From: Desulfuromonadaceae bacterium
GTDB lineage: Bacteria > Desulfobacterota > Desulfuromonadia > Geobacterales > Pseudopelobacteraceae
Direction of reading: 5' to 3'
DNA: 64,000 bases
Assembly (NCBI GenBank): GCA_028683855.1
Contig: JAQUHA010000009.1
Coordinates: 50,038 to 114,037, forward strand
Shown: piece after piece, positions 27,250-38,039 of the stretch
Position numbering within the stretch: the first letter of the stretch is position 1
Layout: every line of letters starts with the position of its first letter
Made by a program: the position numbers and the translations under genes
The notes under the pieces: model-generated
Told to the model about the DNA's origin: nothing
Database searches by the model: none
The model's input: only the letters and a program-made list of their open reading frames with translations

Positions 27250-28498
27250 CTCAAAGCATATTTTACGACCTGGAAAACGCAATATAATGCCATCAATTAA
27301 TGTTACTGAACCGGTTAAATTATCGCCTCATACCAAAACTCCTTCAGCATCAGGCATTCTGAAACATGAAGATAAGGAACTGAACTGTTTTGCAGCCGTT
27401 CCACGAGGCGCTGAAGAGTTTGCTGCCGCCGAACTTGGACTGTTAGGAATCAGCAGTGCCAAACCCGGAAAAGGTGGTGTCTCCTTTATCACCCACAGAA
27501 AGGGGCTCTATTCTGCAAATCTATGGCTGCGCACAGCAAGTCGTATTCTGGTGCAGCTGTCTCAATTTCCATGTTCAAGCCCGAAAGAACTTTATGACGG
27601 TACTTTCGCTTTGCCATGGCATGATATTATAACTCCTGAGATGACACTTTCAGTTGATTGTTCATTGCGTGACTCTGCACTTACCCATTCTGGATTTGTG
27701 GCTCTTAAAACTAAAGATGCGGTAGTCGATCGTATTCGCGAAGCGTACGGGAGACGACCAAACGTAGATACAAATTCCCCAGACGTTAGAATAAATGTGC
27801 ATCTGCACAAAAATGTCTGCACAATCAGCCTGGACAGTTCGGGGGAATCGCTTGACAGGCGTGGCTATCGCCTCGAACGGAATGAAGCACCACTCAGAGA
27901 GACACTTGCTGCCACAGTTGTTGCTTTAACAGGCTGGGACGGTTCTATGCCATTGGCAGATCTGATGTGTGGTTCCGGCACAATTCCTGTTGAAGCGGCA
28001 TTGTTGGCAACAGCTACTCCACCTGGTCTTCAACGTAGATTTGGATTTCAAAACTGGCTGGATTTCGATGCATCACTATGGAACAACCTATGTGAAGAGG
28101 CTAAAAAGGGAATTCGAACTTTACCTGTCGGTGTTGTTTCAGGATATGATCTCGACAGCAAGGCTCTTTCTATTGCAAGAAAAAACAGTGCGATGGCAGG
28201 ACTGGAAGGGCGCATTCATTTTTTTCACACAGCAATGCAGGAGTTTCGACCGGATGGTGAAAAGGGGATTATAATTCTAAACCCCCCTTATGGTAAGCGC
28301 CTGGGTGAAGAAGATGATCTTCGGGAACTTTACTGCCAAATCGGTGATGTTATGAAAAAATATTGCCGTGGCTGGACCGGTTACGTCCTGACAGGCAATT
28401 TGGAGCTGGCAAAATATATAGGACTTAAAGCTTCTCGCAGATTTGTACTGTTTAACGGAGCTATTGAATGTCGCCTGCTGAAGTACGATTTGTACTGA
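27242..28498 (+). CDS. THUMP-domain RNA methyltransferase (RlmL N-terminal/Trm14-like)
   Basis: About 418 residues from the ATG at 27242, which overlaps the coaE stop (ATGAATAA). A THUMP RNA-binding domain spans roughly residues 45-200, followed by a Rossmann-type methyltransferase: 'LADLMCGSGTIPVEAAL' (SAM-binding), 'GYDLDSKALSIARKNSAMAG' (ends given) and the catalytic 'ILNPPYGKRLGEE'. The NPPY motif marks N2-guanine or similar base methylation, as in 23S rRNA m2G2445 methyltransferase. It lacks the RlmK half of E. coli RlmKL. An internal start at 27287 is possible. Confidence 0.85.
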   Translation: MNNSKHILRPGKRNIMPSINVTEPVKLSPHTKTPSASGILKHEDKELNCFAAVPRGAEEFAAAELGLLGISSAKPGKGGVSFITHRKGLYSANLWLRTASRILVQLSQFPCSSPKELYDGTFALPWHDIITPEMTLSVDCSLRDSALTHSGFVALKTKDAVVDRIREAYGRRPNVDTNSPDVRINVHLHKNVCTISLDSSGESLDRRGYRLERNEAPLRETLAATVVALTGWDGSMPLADLMCGSGTIPVEAALLATATPPGLQRRFGFQNWLDFDASLWNNLCEEAKKGIRTLPVGVVSGYDLDSKALSIARKNSAMAGLEGRIHFFHTAMQEFRPDGEKGIIILNPPYGKRLGEEDDLRELYCQIGDVMKKYCRGWTGYVLTGNLELAKYIGLKASRRFVLFNGAIECRLLKYDLY

Positions 28499-28542
28499 AA
28501 GCATTTTCCATCTTCTAAAGCTTAGACAGGAGGTTTTAACAA

Positions 28543-29544
<1,002 letters not shown>

Positions 29545-29615
29545 TTGCATAATGCTGATTACATAAAAATCCGTATTGCACTCTTTAAATACAACCCAAG
29601 GGGGGAGAGCATAGC

Positions 29616-30107
29616 TTGGATTCTCCACTGTCAGTAACCCGTAGATCACAGGAAGAGCAAGTCAGACTTGAAATAATGTTTACGGATATTTTTGAGCACA
29701 GGTTTAGCTTTAATGAAGTTATCGGTTTTAAAGTAGGTCCTTTTGAGCCAGGGTCACCACGCTTAAGATTTGACATGAAACAGGACCTTATCGGCAGTTA
29801 CATCCATAACCGCTTACATGGCGGCGTTATTGCGACAGCTCTGGACACTATTGGCGGGTTTGCTGTTGTATTAGCAATTTCAGAAAAATATGCGAATGAA
29901 ACGGCAGAACAGATTATAACGCGATTTGGACGTTTTGGAACAATTGATCTGCGAGTGGATTATCTGCATCAGGGTGTTGGGCGCAACTTTGAAGCAAGCG
30001 CAAAAGTTATCCGTCTGGGGGGGCGTATTGCTTCAGTGCAGATGGAATTGAGAAACGACTCGGACTTACTTATTGCTGTCGGGACAGCCGCATACATTAT
30101 CAGTTGA
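29616..30107 (+). CDS. Hotdog-fold acyl-CoA thioesterase
   Basis: 163 residues, a PaaI/YigI-like single hotdog domain. 'NRLHGGVIATALDTIGGFAV' is the active-site helix region, and 'TIDLRVDYLHQGVGRNFEASAKVIRLGGRIA' (ends given) is the characteristic second half. It probably hydrolyses acyl-CoA esters. The start is TTG at 29616 with GGGGGAGAG at 29601-29609. No operon partner is evident. Confidence 0.82.
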   Translation: MDSPLSVTRRSQEEQVRLEIMFTDIFEHRFSFNEVIGFKVGPFEPGSPRLRFDMKQDLIGSYIHNRLHGGVIATALDTIGGFAVVLAISEKYANETAEQIITRFGRFGTIDLRVDYLHQGVGRNFEASAKVIRLGGRIASVQMELRNDSDLLIAVGTAAYIIS

Positions 30108-30197
30108 TCCAGACATAAAAAACCGGTTTTCTCCATATTAATACTGATGTACAATGCTACTACTAGCTCGATCGAAAATGAAATTTAGGAGTTAAAG

Positions 30198-30494
30198 ATG
30201 GAAAACCTGCTGAGTACATCCCTAAGCGCCCTGAACTCATTCAGCACGAGTCAGGCTATAACCGCAAACAATCTGGCTAACTTGAATACCGACGGTTTCA
30301 AGGCATCAAAAGCTGTTTTTCAGGAGAATGTAACTTCCGGAGTTACAGTAACATCGTTAAGTACAGACGATACTGTGGATATTTCGCGCGAAGCGGCAAA
30401 CCTCATCTTAAACAGCCAGGGTTTTAAAGCCAACCTTGAGGTACTCAAAACCTCAATCGAAATGAGCAAGGAAATATTGAGTATAAAAGCGTGA
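30198..30494 (+). CDS. Short flagellar rod/hook-like protein (FlgC-type ends only)
   Basis: 98 residues. The N-terminus 'SLSALNSFSTSQAITANNLANLNTDGFKA' (ends given) is the flg_bb_rod signature shared by FlgB, FlgC, FlgE and FlgG, and the C-terminus 'LKTSIEMSKEILSIKA' matches the coiled tail of these axial proteins. The middle domain is reduced to about 30 residues. It stands alone, with no other flagellar gene nearby. It could be a rod-cap-like or adaptor subunit, or a stand-alone protein that copied the axial ends. The start ATG has AGGAG upstream. Confidence 0.75.
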   Translation: MENLLSTSLSALNSFSTSQAITANNLANLNTDGFKASKAVFQENVTSGVTVTSLSTDDTVDISREAANLILNSQGFKANLEVLKTSIEMSKEILSIKA

Positions 30495-30681
30495 TTTAAG
30501 CTATGTTGATTGTGAGTCCACAATTACCCAGATAGCACGTCGGAATTTTCTTAGTTTACAATCTTGCCCCTGCCTCTGATCTGTCCGCAGTATTCATATC
30601 GATACATTTACCTGTATGAATTTAAACCGCTATCAGTAGAGCGCTAAACCAATATAGTTTGCAATAAAAAGGAAAAATAAG

Positions 30682-31539
30682 ATGTCGATCAGATGGTATC
30701 CGGGACACATGGGTAAGGCTCAGGAGAAGATGACTGAGGCTATCCGCAAGATAGACCTGATTATCGAAGTTGTTGACGCACGACTCCCTTTATCGAGTTC
30801 AAATCATCAGCTTGAGGAGATGCGTCGCAATAAACCTTGCATAAAGATATTGAACAAACATGATCTGGCTGATAGCGCCGTAACTAAAGCCTGGGTTCGC
30901 TATTTTGAAAATGAATCAGCTGTTTATGCACTGCCACTCTCTGCAAAAGTAAGTGCTGATGCAAAACAGCTGATCAAACTATGCCAGAAAACTGTGCCTC
31001 ACCGTGGAAAACCGGGGTGGCCACTACGAATAATGGTATTCGGCATACCCAATACAGGAAAATCCACATTAATTAACACTCTGGCTGGCAAGTGCATGGC
31101 AAAGGTCGGCGACAAACCGGCTGTAACAACGTGCGGACAGCAGATTGACTTGAGAAACGGCATTGTTCTGTCAGATACGCCAGGCATTCTCTGGCCGAAC
31201 ATGGACGATCAAAACGTCGCTTACAGACTGGCAACAAGCGGGGCTATCGGTGCAAGCGCCATGGATTATTCCTGCGTAGGACTGTTTGCCCTGGAATTCA
31301 TGATGCATCGATATCCGGAATCTCTGAAAACGAGATACAAACTATCTGAACTACCTGATTCACCAACAGATATGCTGGAGATAATTGGACGTAGGCTTGG
31401 CTGCCTTATGGCAGGGGGGGTAATCGACCAGAACCGCGCAGCAGAAGCGTTTCTAAGGGAGTTGAGGGTGGGTAAAATCGGACGTATAAGCCTGGAAGAA
31501 CCACCGGAAAGAGTCGAAGATCATGAGGATACAGAATAA
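30682..31539 (+). CDS. ylqF: Ribosome biogenesis GTPase YlqF/RbgA
   Basis: 285 residues, a circularly permuted GTPase for large-subunit assembly. 'IRWYPGHMGKAQEKM' is the N-terminal signature, the G4 motif 'LNKHDLAD' comes before G1 'GIPNTGKSTLINTL', and G3 'SDTPGILWPN' follows, which is the permuted order. The C-terminal acidic tail is short. It is convergent with the cytochrome gene across a 13-bp inverted repeat. Confidence 0.93.
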   Translation: MSIRWYPGHMGKAQEKMTEAIRKIDLIIEVVDARLPLSSSNHQLEEMRRNKPCIKILNKHDLADSAVTKAWVRYFENESAVYALPLSAKVSADAKQLIKLCQKTVPHRGKPGWPLRIMVFGIPNTGKSTLINTLAGKCMAKVGDKPAVTTCGQQIDLRNGIVLSDTPGILWPNMDDQNVAYRLATSGAIGASAMDYSCVGLFALEFMMHRYPESLKTRYKLSELPDSPTDMLEIIGRRLGCLMAGGVIDQNRAAEAFLRELRVGKIGRISLEEPPERVEDHEDTE

Positions 31540-31540
31540 C

Positions 31541-31584
31541 TTCTTGTCAGCAGAAAAAGATGAACTGTCCCCTGCTGACAAGAA
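31541..31584. terminator. Bidirectional terminator-like inverted repeat
   Basis: Perfect 13-base arms TTCTTGTCAGCAG (31541-31553) and CTGCTGACAAGAA (31572-31584) with an 18-base loop, between the convergent ylqF and cytochrome genes. No strong T-run on the plus strand follows; the minus side has only a short A/T mix. Confidence 0.55.
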
Positions 31585-31590
31585 CAAAAA

Positions 31591-31902
31591 CTATCTTTTT
31601 AATTTGTGACAGAACAGACAGCGGTTCTTTGCAGGGTGATCAGGAGGGAAGGCAACCCCCATCTCTTTATGGCACGGCTCGCAAAAGACCTCAGCACCTT
31701 TTTTATCAGGCTTGAAAAAAGCGCGTTTGAATATTGAATCATTTGGAGAGGGTGCATTTCTGAAAGCAACCTCATAAGCAGCCTTATGCATTTCGTTATT
31801 TGGGACAGTTGTGGTTTTCTCTTTTCCGGAAATTGCTATAAATACCACCAGAACAGTTGCTACCACACCTATAAAAAACCAGTCACGCTTATCAATTTTC
31901 AT
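31591..31902 (-). CDS. Small membrane-anchored diheme c-type cytochrome
   Basis: 103 residues. One membrane segment (about 9-25) near the N-terminus, then a periplasmic part with two heme c sites, 'CEPCH' (about residues 74-78) and 'CLFCH' (about 95-99). No extra domains. Proteins of this kind shuttle electrons in the periplasm or at the inner membrane. The preceding membrane-protein gene ends 18 bases upstream, so the two probably form a unit. AAGGGAAA precedes the ATG. Confidence 0.85.
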   Translation of the reverse strand: MKIDKRDWFFIGVVATVLVVFIAISGKEKTTTVPNNEMHKAAYEVAFRNAPSPNDSIFKRAFFKPDKKGAEVFCEPCHKEMGVAFPPDHPAKNRCLFCHKLKR

Positions 31903-31920
31903 AAAAATTTCCCTTATATA

Positions 31921-32259
31921 TCAATCTGATTTAACCAGTGTAAAATAGACGATCGTACCACCGACAAGGAGTCCTCCGCCAATAAAAGGGAGCATGGACG
32001 CCATAGATAGATCATCACCCGGTGCAGGTAACGCATAGCGTATTATTATGGCAATACAGAACAGGGCGAAAAGGCTTAACAGTACTGTCTTTGATCTTCT
32101 TACAACTCCGAAGAAGAATATGGCAATAATCATTATAAGCACAATTGGATGAGAAAAGATCTGCTTTACTGTCAGGTGCTGCATTGTCTCAATAAGGTTG
32201 GAAGTCTCAAACGGACGTAATGTCTCGACAGTTTTTTCTATGAGCTGCTGCTTATCCAT
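31921..32259 (-). CDS. Small membrane protein of unknown function
   Basis: 112 residues from the ATG at 32259 (AAAGGGTGGGG upstream; a TTG at 32274 is in frame but less likely). A polar N-terminal 35 residues is followed by about three membrane helices. I recognise no family. It precedes the diheme cytochrome gene, and the dnaJ terminator isolates the pair from the heat-shock operon, so a shared redox role is possible but only inferred. Confidence 0.65.
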   Translation of the reverse strand: MDKQQLIEKTVETLRPFETSNLIETMQHLTVKQIFSHPIVLIMIIAIFFFGVVRRSKTVLLSLFALFCIAIIIRYALPAPGDDLSMASMLPFIGGGLLVGGTIVYFTLVKSD

Positions 32260-32331
32260 ACCCCACCCTTTCAAAACAACCCAATTTAGTCTTTTATATT
32301 AAAATAGATCGTTTGCTTAGGCAAGAAAATA

Positions 32332-32360
32332 AATAAGCCCGCTTATCAGGCGGGCTTATT
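32332..32360 (-). terminator. Terminator of the hrcA-grpE-dnaK-dnaJ operon
   Basis: Arms AATAAGCCCGC (32332-32342) and GCGGGCTTATT (32350-32360) with a 7-base loop. On the minus strand the stem is followed by T-rich ATTTATTTTCTT, so it is a good intrinsic terminator directly after dnaJ. Confidence 0.85.
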
Positions 32361-32365
32361 CAGCA

Positions 32366-33487
32366 TCAACTTATGAAATCCATCACTTTATCCAGAAATC
32401 CCTTTTTGATAGGGTGTACATCCTCGCCGCTTATTCTTGCAAACTCTTCCAGAAGTTCCTTCTGTTTTTTGTTAAGATTCGTAGGCGTTTCAATTCTTAC
32501 AACAACGAGCTGATCCCCACGCCCATAACCTTGAAGCGAGTTTATACCCTTCCCTTTCAGGCGATAAATTTTACCGGACTGAGTACCATCTGGTATTTTC
32601 ATCGCAACCTTACCGTCCAGAGTCGGAACTTCAATCTCACATCCGAGAGAAGCCTGAATGAAACTTATAGGTATCTCGCAAATCACGTTATTATCTTCAC
32701 GCTGAAATATCGGATGTTCCTTTACGCTGATTGCAACATACAGATCACCGTTAGGACCACCCTTGCCCTGCCCACCTTCACCGGTTACCTTAAGACGCGA
32801 ACCGGTTTCAACCCCGGCCGGGATTTTAACTGAAAGTGTCTTGGTATCCTTTGTACTCCCCTTGCCACGGCAATCCGGACATGGATCATCAACAACTTTA
32901 CCTTCGCCATTGCACTGACCGCAGGTTTTGCTTACGCTGAAAAAGCCCTGCTGGTAACGCACCTGCCCCGCTCCCCTACAGGTTGGGCATACTTTTGGAT
33001 CAGTGCCGGGTTTTGAACCGGAGCCGTTGCAGGTAACACATCTTTTAGCGAATGGTATTTCGATCTTTTTTTCAACCCCGAAAGCAGCTTCCTCAAAACT
33101 GATCTCAAGATTATAGAGCAGATCATCACCACGACGCCCCTGACTACGCCCTCTCCCCCCAGCACCTCCGAATATATCGCCGAATATATCGCCGAATATA
33201 TCGCCAAAAGGTGTACCGGCACCAAATCCACCTCCATGAAAACCGCCCGAGCCTGACACACCGGCATGACCATATTGGTCGTACTGAGCCCGTTTTTGGG
33301 GATCTGAAAGGACTTCGTAAGCCTCGGTTGCCTCTTTAAATCTGTCCTCAGCAGCCTTGTCACCCGGATTTTTGTCCGGATGATGCTGTATTGCGACCTT
33401 TCTGAAGGCTTTTTTTATCTCGGTTTCAGAGGCGTTGTTATGTACACCAAGCACCTCGTAGTAGTCACGTTTATCGCCGTTAGCCAC
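32366..33487 (-). CDS. dnaJ: Chaperone protein DnaJ
   Basis: 373 residues, full-length type I Hsp40. The J-domain has '[13 protein letters not shown]' (HPD motif), then a Gly/Phe-rich region with a tandem '[14 protein letters not shown]', the four-repeat zinc centre ('CVTCNGSG', 'CPTCRGAG', 'CGQCNGEG', 'CPDCRGKG') and the C-terminal substrate-binding domains. It stimulates DnaK ATPase. It is the last gene of the operon; dnaK ends 86 bases upstream and a GC-rich hairpin lies in the gap. Confidence 0.97.
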   Translation of the reverse strand: MANGDKRDYYEVLGVHNNASETEIKKAFRKVAIQHHPDKNPGDKAAEDRFKEATEAYEVLSDPQKRAQYDQYGHAGVSGSGGFHGGGFGAGTPFGDIFGDIFGDIFGGAGGRGRSQGRRGDDLLYNLEISFEEAAFGVEKKIEIPFAKRCVTCNGSGSKPGTDPKVCPTCRGAGQVRYQQGFFSVSKTCGQCNGEGKVVDDPCPDCRGKGSTKDTKTLSVKIPAGVETGSRLKVTGEGGQGKGGPNGDLYVAISVKEHPIFQREDNNVICEIPISFIQASLGCEIEVPTLDGKVAMKIPDGTQSGKIYRLKGKGINSLQGYGRGDQLVVVRIETPTNLNKKQKELLEEFARISGEDVHPIKKGFLDKVMDFIS

Positions 33488-33520
33488 ACTAAATTCCTCT
33501 ATATCTATAAAATACGCGTA

Positions 33521-33545
33521 GGGGCGGATATCAAACCCGCCCCCA
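33521..33545. repeat. GC-rich inverted repeat between dnaK and dnaJ
   Basis: GGGGCGGATATCAAACCCGCCCC forms a hairpin with about 8-base arms and a short loop in the dnaK-dnaJ spacer. It could be a stabilising or attenuating element that sets the dnaK/dnaJ ratio. Confidence 0.5.
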
Positions 33546-33573
33546 CTCTGCTTAACCGGAGATCAGAACCGGA

Positions 33574-35490
33574 TTATTTCTTATCGTCCTTAACCTCTTC
33601 AAAATCAGCGTCAACAACATTGTCATCTTTCTGTTTTGAAGCACTCTGCTCAGCACCGGCAGCATCAGCTCCGGCAGCAGCTTCAGCTGATTTGGCGTAC
33701 ATGGCTTCTGCCAGCTTGTGTGAAGCCTGAGCCAACTCTTCAGTACCCTTTTTTATAGCTTCGGCGTCTTCGCCTTCCATAAGCTTCTTCAATTCAGCCA
33801 GCTTGTTTTCAATATTCCCCTTTTCAACAGCATCGACCTTATCGCCATGCTCCTTCAAGGATTTTTCTGTTGTGTATACCATGCTGTCTGCCTGATTACG
33901 GGCTTCAATAGCCTCACGCTTCTTCTTGTCTTCATCAGCATGAGCCTCAGCATCACGAACCATTTTGTCTATCTCTTCCTTGGAAAGACCGGATGATGCG
34001 GTAATGCTTATGGACTGTTCCTTACCGGTACCCAGATCTTTAGCGGAAACATGAACAATACCGTTGGCATCAATATCAAAGGTCACTTCAATCTGAGGCA
34101 AACCTCTGGGTGCTGCAGGAATACCGGAAAGTTCAAAATTTCCAAGAGTCTTGTTATCACGCGCCATTTCACGTTCACCCTGCAGAACGTGAATCGAAAC
34201 GGCAGGCTGATTATCGGCAGCTGTGGAGAATGTCTGACTTTTACGACATGGAATTGTCGTATTTTTTTCAATAAGCTTGGTCATTACACTACCGAGTGTC
34301 TCAATACCAAGAGAGAGAGGTGTAACGTCAAGAAGAAGAACATCCTTAACATCACCCCTTAAAACACCACCCTGAATACCAGCGCCGATAGCAACAACTT
34401 CATCGGGGTTTACACCTTTGTTTGGTACTTTACCGAAAATATCTTCAACACACTTCTGGACGGCAGGCATACGGGTCATACCGCCGACAAGAATAACTTC
34501 ATCAATCTGACCGGCAGACAATCCGGCATCCTTCAACGCCGTACGGCATGGGCCACTAAGCTTTGCCAGCAGCGACGCACAGATGGATTCGAGTTTGGCG
34601 CGTGAAAGCTTGAGAGTAAGATGCTTGGGACCTGTAGCATCTGCTGTAATAAACGGCAGATTAATATCTGTTTCGACTGAACTTGAGAGTTCACATTTTG
34701 CCTTCTCTGCAGCCTCTTTAAGACGCTGCAGTGCCATTTTATCGCCACGCAGGTCTATACCCTGATCTTTTTTAAACTCATCAGCAATCCAGTCAATAAT
34801 CAACTGGTCAAAATCCTCACCGCCAAGAAATGTATCACCGTTTGTTGACTTGACTTCAAAAACTCCATCGCCAAGTTCTAGGATCGAAACGTCGAATGTA
34901 CCGCCGCCAAGATCGAAAACAGCAATTTTTTCGTCCTTTTTCTTATCAAGACCATAAGCTAATGCTGCAGCTGTAGGCTCATTAATAATACGAAGTACGT
35001 TAAGACCTGCAATTTTACCGGCGTCCTTGGTTGCCTGACGCTGTGAATCATCAAAGTAAGCAGGAACGGTAATAACCGCATCAGTAACTGAAGCCCCAAG
35101 GTAATCTTCAGCTGTCTTCTTCATTTTCTGTAGAATCATCGCTGAAATTTCCGGAGCGGAGTATCGTTTGTCACGAACCTCAACCCATGCGTCTCCATTA
35201 TCAGCTTTAACAATTTTGAAAGGCGAAATTGCGATGTCTTTTTTTACCGCCTCCGAATCAAACTTACGACCTATAAGACGTTTGATGGCGTACAGCGTAT
35301 TCTCCGGATTGGTAACAGCCTGACGCTTTGCCTGCTGCCCCACGAGACGCTCACCGCTGTCGGAGATTGCCACCATCGACGGAGTCGTGCGCCCCCCCTC
35401 AGAGTTGGCAATAACAACCGGTTCCCCACCCTCCATAATTGAAACGCAGGAGTTGGTTGTACCGAGATCGATTCCGATTACTTTACTCAT
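33574..35490 (-). CDS. dnaK: Chaperone protein DnaK (Hsp70)
   Basis: 638 residues. ATPase motifs '[17 protein letters not shown]', '[20 protein letters not shown]' (ends given) and '[13 protein letters not shown]' are complete, with the substrate-binding domain and the C-terminal tail '[12 protein letters not shown]' ending like most DnaK proteins. An alanine-rich stretch precedes the tail. AAAGGAGG sits upstream of the ATG. It is controlled by the CIRCE operator ahead of hrcA. Confidence 0.98.
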   Translation of the reverse strand: MSKVIGIDLGTTNSCVSIMEGGEPVVIANSEGGRTTPSMVAISDSGERLVGQQAKRQAVTNPENTLYAIKRLIGRKFDSEAVKKDIAISPFKIVKADNGDAWVEVRDKRYSAPEISAMILQKMKKTAEDYLGASVTDAVITVPAYFDDSQRQATKDAGKIAGLNVLRIINEPTAAALAYGLDKKKDEKIAVFDLGGGTFDVSILELGDGVFEVKSTNGDTFLGGEDFDQLIIDWIADEFKKDQGIDLRGDKMALQRLKEAAEKAKCELSSSVETDINLPFITADATGPKHLTLKLSRAKLESICASLLAKLSGPCRTALKDAGLSAGQIDEVILVGGMTRMPAVQKCVEDIFGKVPNKGVNPDEVVAIGAGIQGGVLRGDVKDVLLLDVTPLSLGIETLGSVMTKLIEKNTTIPCRKSQTFSTAADNQPAVSIHVLQGEREMARDNKTLGNFELSGIPAAPRGLPQIEVTFDIDANGIVHVSAKDLGTGKEQSISITASSGLSKEEIDKMVRDAEAHADEDKKKREAIEARNQADSMVYTTEKSLKEHGDKVDAVEKGNIENKLAELKKLMEGEDAEAIKKGTEELAQASHKLAEAMYAKSAEAAAGADAAGAEQSASKQKDDNVVDADFEEVKDDKK

Positions 35491-35569
35491 AATGTTTTAT
35501 TCCTCCTTTTTATATGCTCTGTTTTTAAAGATATTCATCGAATTTGTAAAATTCAAGGGCTCTTAGAAA

Positions 35570-36121
35570 TTAATTTAACGCTGTAGCAACAGTCACCATA
35601 GAGGGGCGCAGCAGCCTCTCTTTAAGCATATATCCCTTCTGATACTCTTCAACAACCGTATTCGGCTCATGCTGATCTGTAGGAACCTGAGCCATTGCCT
35701 GATGGAATGCCGAATCAAATGGCTTGCCTACAGCCTCAATCGGAGTAACATTGAACTTTTTGATAGCCGCAAGGAGCATGGCGTGAGTCATTCTGATACC
35801 TTCAACAACAGCATCCATGCCATCCTCAGAAGCATGAGCTAAAGCACGCTCAAGGTTATCTATAATCGGCAGGATCTCTTCAAGAAGCGATTTGTTACCG
35901 TAGTTGAGAAGCTCTTCTTTTTCACGCCCGACCCGTTTCCTATAATTTTCAAGATCAGCCCTCTCCCGAAGGAAACGATCCCAATTTTCCTTACACTCTT
36001 TCTCTTTGGCGGCAAGACGCTCCTCAACTGTCATCTCAACATCGGGAATAGTAATTCCAGAGGCATTCTCTGCGTCAAAAACTGCATCAGGCGGTGTTTC
36101 TGCGGTATCTTTCTGTTCCAT
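35570..36121 (-). CDS. grpE: Nucleotide exchange factor GrpE
   Basis: 183 residues from the ATG at 36121; a TTG two codons earlier is in frame but AAGGAT favours the ATG. '[19 protein letters not shown]' is the coiled coil, and '[20 protein letters not shown]' with '[24 protein letters not shown]' (ends given) is the family signature. It releases ADP from DnaK. Confidence 0.95.
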   Translation of the reverse strand: MEQKDTAETPPDAVFDAENASGITIPDVEMTVEERLAAKEKECKENWDRFLRERADLENYRKRVGREKEELLNYGNKSLLEEILPIIDNLERALAHASEDGMDAVVEGIRMTHAMLLAAIKKFNVTPIEAVGKPFDSAFHQAMAQVPTDQHEPNTVVEEYQKGYMLKERLLRPSMVTVATALN

Positions 36122-36150
36122 ATTCAAATCCTTTTATTGATTTAAGTTGC

Positions 36151-37182
36151 TCACACTTCACTTAAGAGCTTACTAACCATACGTGCGGTATAGTCGACAA
36201 TAGGAATTACGCTTGAGTACCCCATACGCGTCGGACCAATTACACCCAGCATCCCGACAGTATTGCTGCTGGTGACAAAACGTGACGTAATAAGGCTTAC
36301 TCCGGCTGACTGACTGAGAGATGTTTCAGAACCGATGTAAATTTGAACACCGTCCGCTTTCATGCAGCGCGACAGAAGCTGCACAAGCAGACCTTTCTGC
36401 TCAAACGCCTTATAAATTTCCTTCATTCTTGCGGCATCACTGAACTCAGGCTGATCAAGAATACGAGCCTGCCCCTCGACAAAAATTTCATCACCCTCAA
36501 CCCTTACAGCCTGTTCGCTGATTTTAAGTGCGCGGGACAGGAGCTGGTCATACTGGGCTTTCTCCGAGTTCATCTCTTCAAGAATCAGAGTTCTAACCTG
36601 ATTTATAGTCAGCCCCTGCATTTTATCGTTCAGATAATTACCCATCCTCACCAACTCTTCAGATGCGTAGTCATCCTCAGTTTCTATCAATCTGTTTTGT
36701 ACCGCACCCTTACTGGAAACCAGTATTGCGAGAATTTTGTGATGACCTATACGGATAAATTCGATGTGTCTGAAGACATCCCCTGTAAAGCTAGGTGCAA
36801 CAACAATCCCCATATAGTTTGAAAGTTGCGAAAGTGTCCGGCTTGTCTCTTTGAGAACATCTGAGAGACCAAATCCAGCCTGACGGCAATGCTGAATAAT
36901 TTGGCGTTTTTCTCCACGGCTGACCTGCCTGAGCGCTACCAGAGAATCAACATAAAACCTGTAGGCTTTCTCAGTCGGTATACGCCCGGAGGAGGTGTGT
37001 GGAGAAGTCAGCAGCCCCATCTCTTCAAGATTCGCCATTACATTTCGTACAGTAGCGGATGATAGTGTCAACGCATGACGGCGGGCGATTGTACTGCTTC
37101 CAACCGGTTCGGCAGTTGCAATATAGTCTTCAACAATCGCTTCCAATATCTGTCTGCTACGTACAGAAAGTTCCATACTCAT
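36151..37182 (-). CDS. hrcA: Heat-inducible transcription repressor HrcA
   Basis: 343 residues. An N-terminal winged helix ('SSATVRNVMANLEEMGLLTSPHTSSGRIPTEKAYRF', ends given) binds the CIRCE operator; the rest is the GAF-like and dimerisation region ending 'IVDYTARMVSKLL'. It represses the hrcA-grpE-dnaK-dnaJ operon until heat or misfolding frees GroEL. It is the first gene of that operon. Confidence 0.96.
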   Translation of the reverse strand: MSMELSVRSRQILEAIVEDYIATAEPVGSSTIARRHALTLSSATVRNVMANLEEMGLLTSPHTSSGRIPTEKAYRFYVDSLVALRQVSRGEKRQIIQHCRQAGFGLSDVLKETSRTLSQLSNYMGIVVAPSFTGDVFRHIEFIRIGHHKILAILVSSKGAVQNRLIETEDDYASEELVRMGNYLNDKMQGLTINQVRTLILEEMNSEKAQYDQLLSRALKISEQAVRVEGDEIFVEGQARILDQPEFSDAARMKEIYKAFEQKGLLVQLLSRCMKADGVQIYIGSETSLSQSAGVSLITSRFVTSSNTVGMLGVIGPTRMGYSSVIPIVDYTARMVSKLLSEV

Positions 37183-37200
37183 GACTTTACCTCAAAAAAA

Positions 37201-37227
37201 ATAGCACTCGTAACAACAGAGTGCTAG
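37201..37227. promoter_or_regulatory. CIRCE operator
   Basis: TAGCACTC (37202-37209), 9-base spacer, GAGTGCTA (37219-37226): the exact CIRCE inverted repeat bound by HrcA. It lies between the promoter and the hrcA start, as expected for repression. Confidence 0.97.
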
Positions 37228-37234
37228 CAAAAAG

Positions 37235-37263
37235 AAGGTAATAAGCGACCCTCTTTTTGTCAA
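37235..37263 (-). promoter_or_regulatory. Sigma-70-type promoter of the hrcA operon
   Basis: On the minus strand TTGACA (37263-37258), 17-base spacer, TACCTT (37240-37235). The transcription start would fall just inside or before CIRCE. The -35 is perfect and the spacing is ideal. Confidence 0.8.
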
Positions 37264-37309
37264 GGAGATTTCAGAATTTTGGTTACGCGTAACTCTATCA
37301 TAGCCGTCA

Positions 37310-38029
37310 CTACTTGCTTATAATATGTTTAACGCATACAAATTCTGCAATTGCATGGGCTATGTCGTTGGCATTTAAACGATCATTGTTGAACATCATA
37401 TCGTAGAACAGCGGATCATGAGCATTCTGATCGAGAAACAGCTTATTGAAATGGTCTCGCGCTTTCTGCTGCCTGTGCATAAGAGTTTCAGCCGCCTCGT
37501 TTTCTATCTTCAATCGACCGGCAAGTGTCGAAGTTTTAAAAACATCCGAACCGTATATTCTGAAATGAAAAGAGTGTTCGATATGACTCGTTATGACAGC
37601 CCCGCCAAGCTCACAGATAATAACATTTCCCTGCTCAGCCAGCGCAACTATATGTTTGGAAAGCATACGGAAATATTCCTGATCGCTCTTCCATCTCGGT
37701 GAAAAAGTAGCAAGCACATCCTTCAAAATCCGGTTATTTTCTCCAAGGGTCTCCAGAATATCATTTGATATATTATGATGCTTTGAGACCTCTTCAAGAA
37801 TATCCTTATCTATAAGCACCCACTCATCACCAGTCTTCTGCATTAATATTTCTCGCAACCGACCTGCAACAGGATACCCTTCACAACCATATTCACGGGA
37901 AATAGTTATGCAGGGTCTTGGCTTTGCTTTCTGGTGTTTATGTGCCGCTTTTTCCTTCTGCCTACGATTATACTCTTCCAAAGAACCTATTCTAAGATCT
38001 ACCGATGGTATCATTAAGTTTTCCGGCAT
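37310..38029 (-). CDS. Cytidylate kinase-like family protein
   Basis: 239 residues. A nucleoside-monophosphate-kinase-type P-loop protein of the cytidylate kinase-like family: 'CITISREYGCEGYPVAGRL' at the phosphate-binding end, then 'WVLIDKDILEEV' and 'VIICELGGAVI'. Such proteins are not the true Cmk; the substrate is unknown. The P-loop differs from the standard GxxxxGKS. It is 10 bases after the DHH gene and probably co-transcribed with it. Confidence 0.8.
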   Translation of the reverse strand: MPENLMIPSVDLRIGSLEEYNRRQKEKAAHKHQKAKPRPCITISREYGCEGYPVAGRLREILMQKTGDEWVLIDKDILEEVSKHHNISNDILETLGENNRILKDVLATFSPRWKSDQEYFRMLSKHIVALAEQGNVIICELGGAVITSHIEHSFHFRIYGSDVFKTSTLAGRLKIENEAAETLMHRQQKARDHFNKLFLDQNAHDPLFYDMMFNNDRLNANDIAHAIAEFVCVKHIISK

Positions 38030-38039
38030 AGTCTCACCC

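Noticed and set aside
33380..33730. Plus-strand ORF across the dnaK-dnaJ junction
   Set aside because: It is a shadow of two well-supported minus-strand genes and has no ribosome-binding site.
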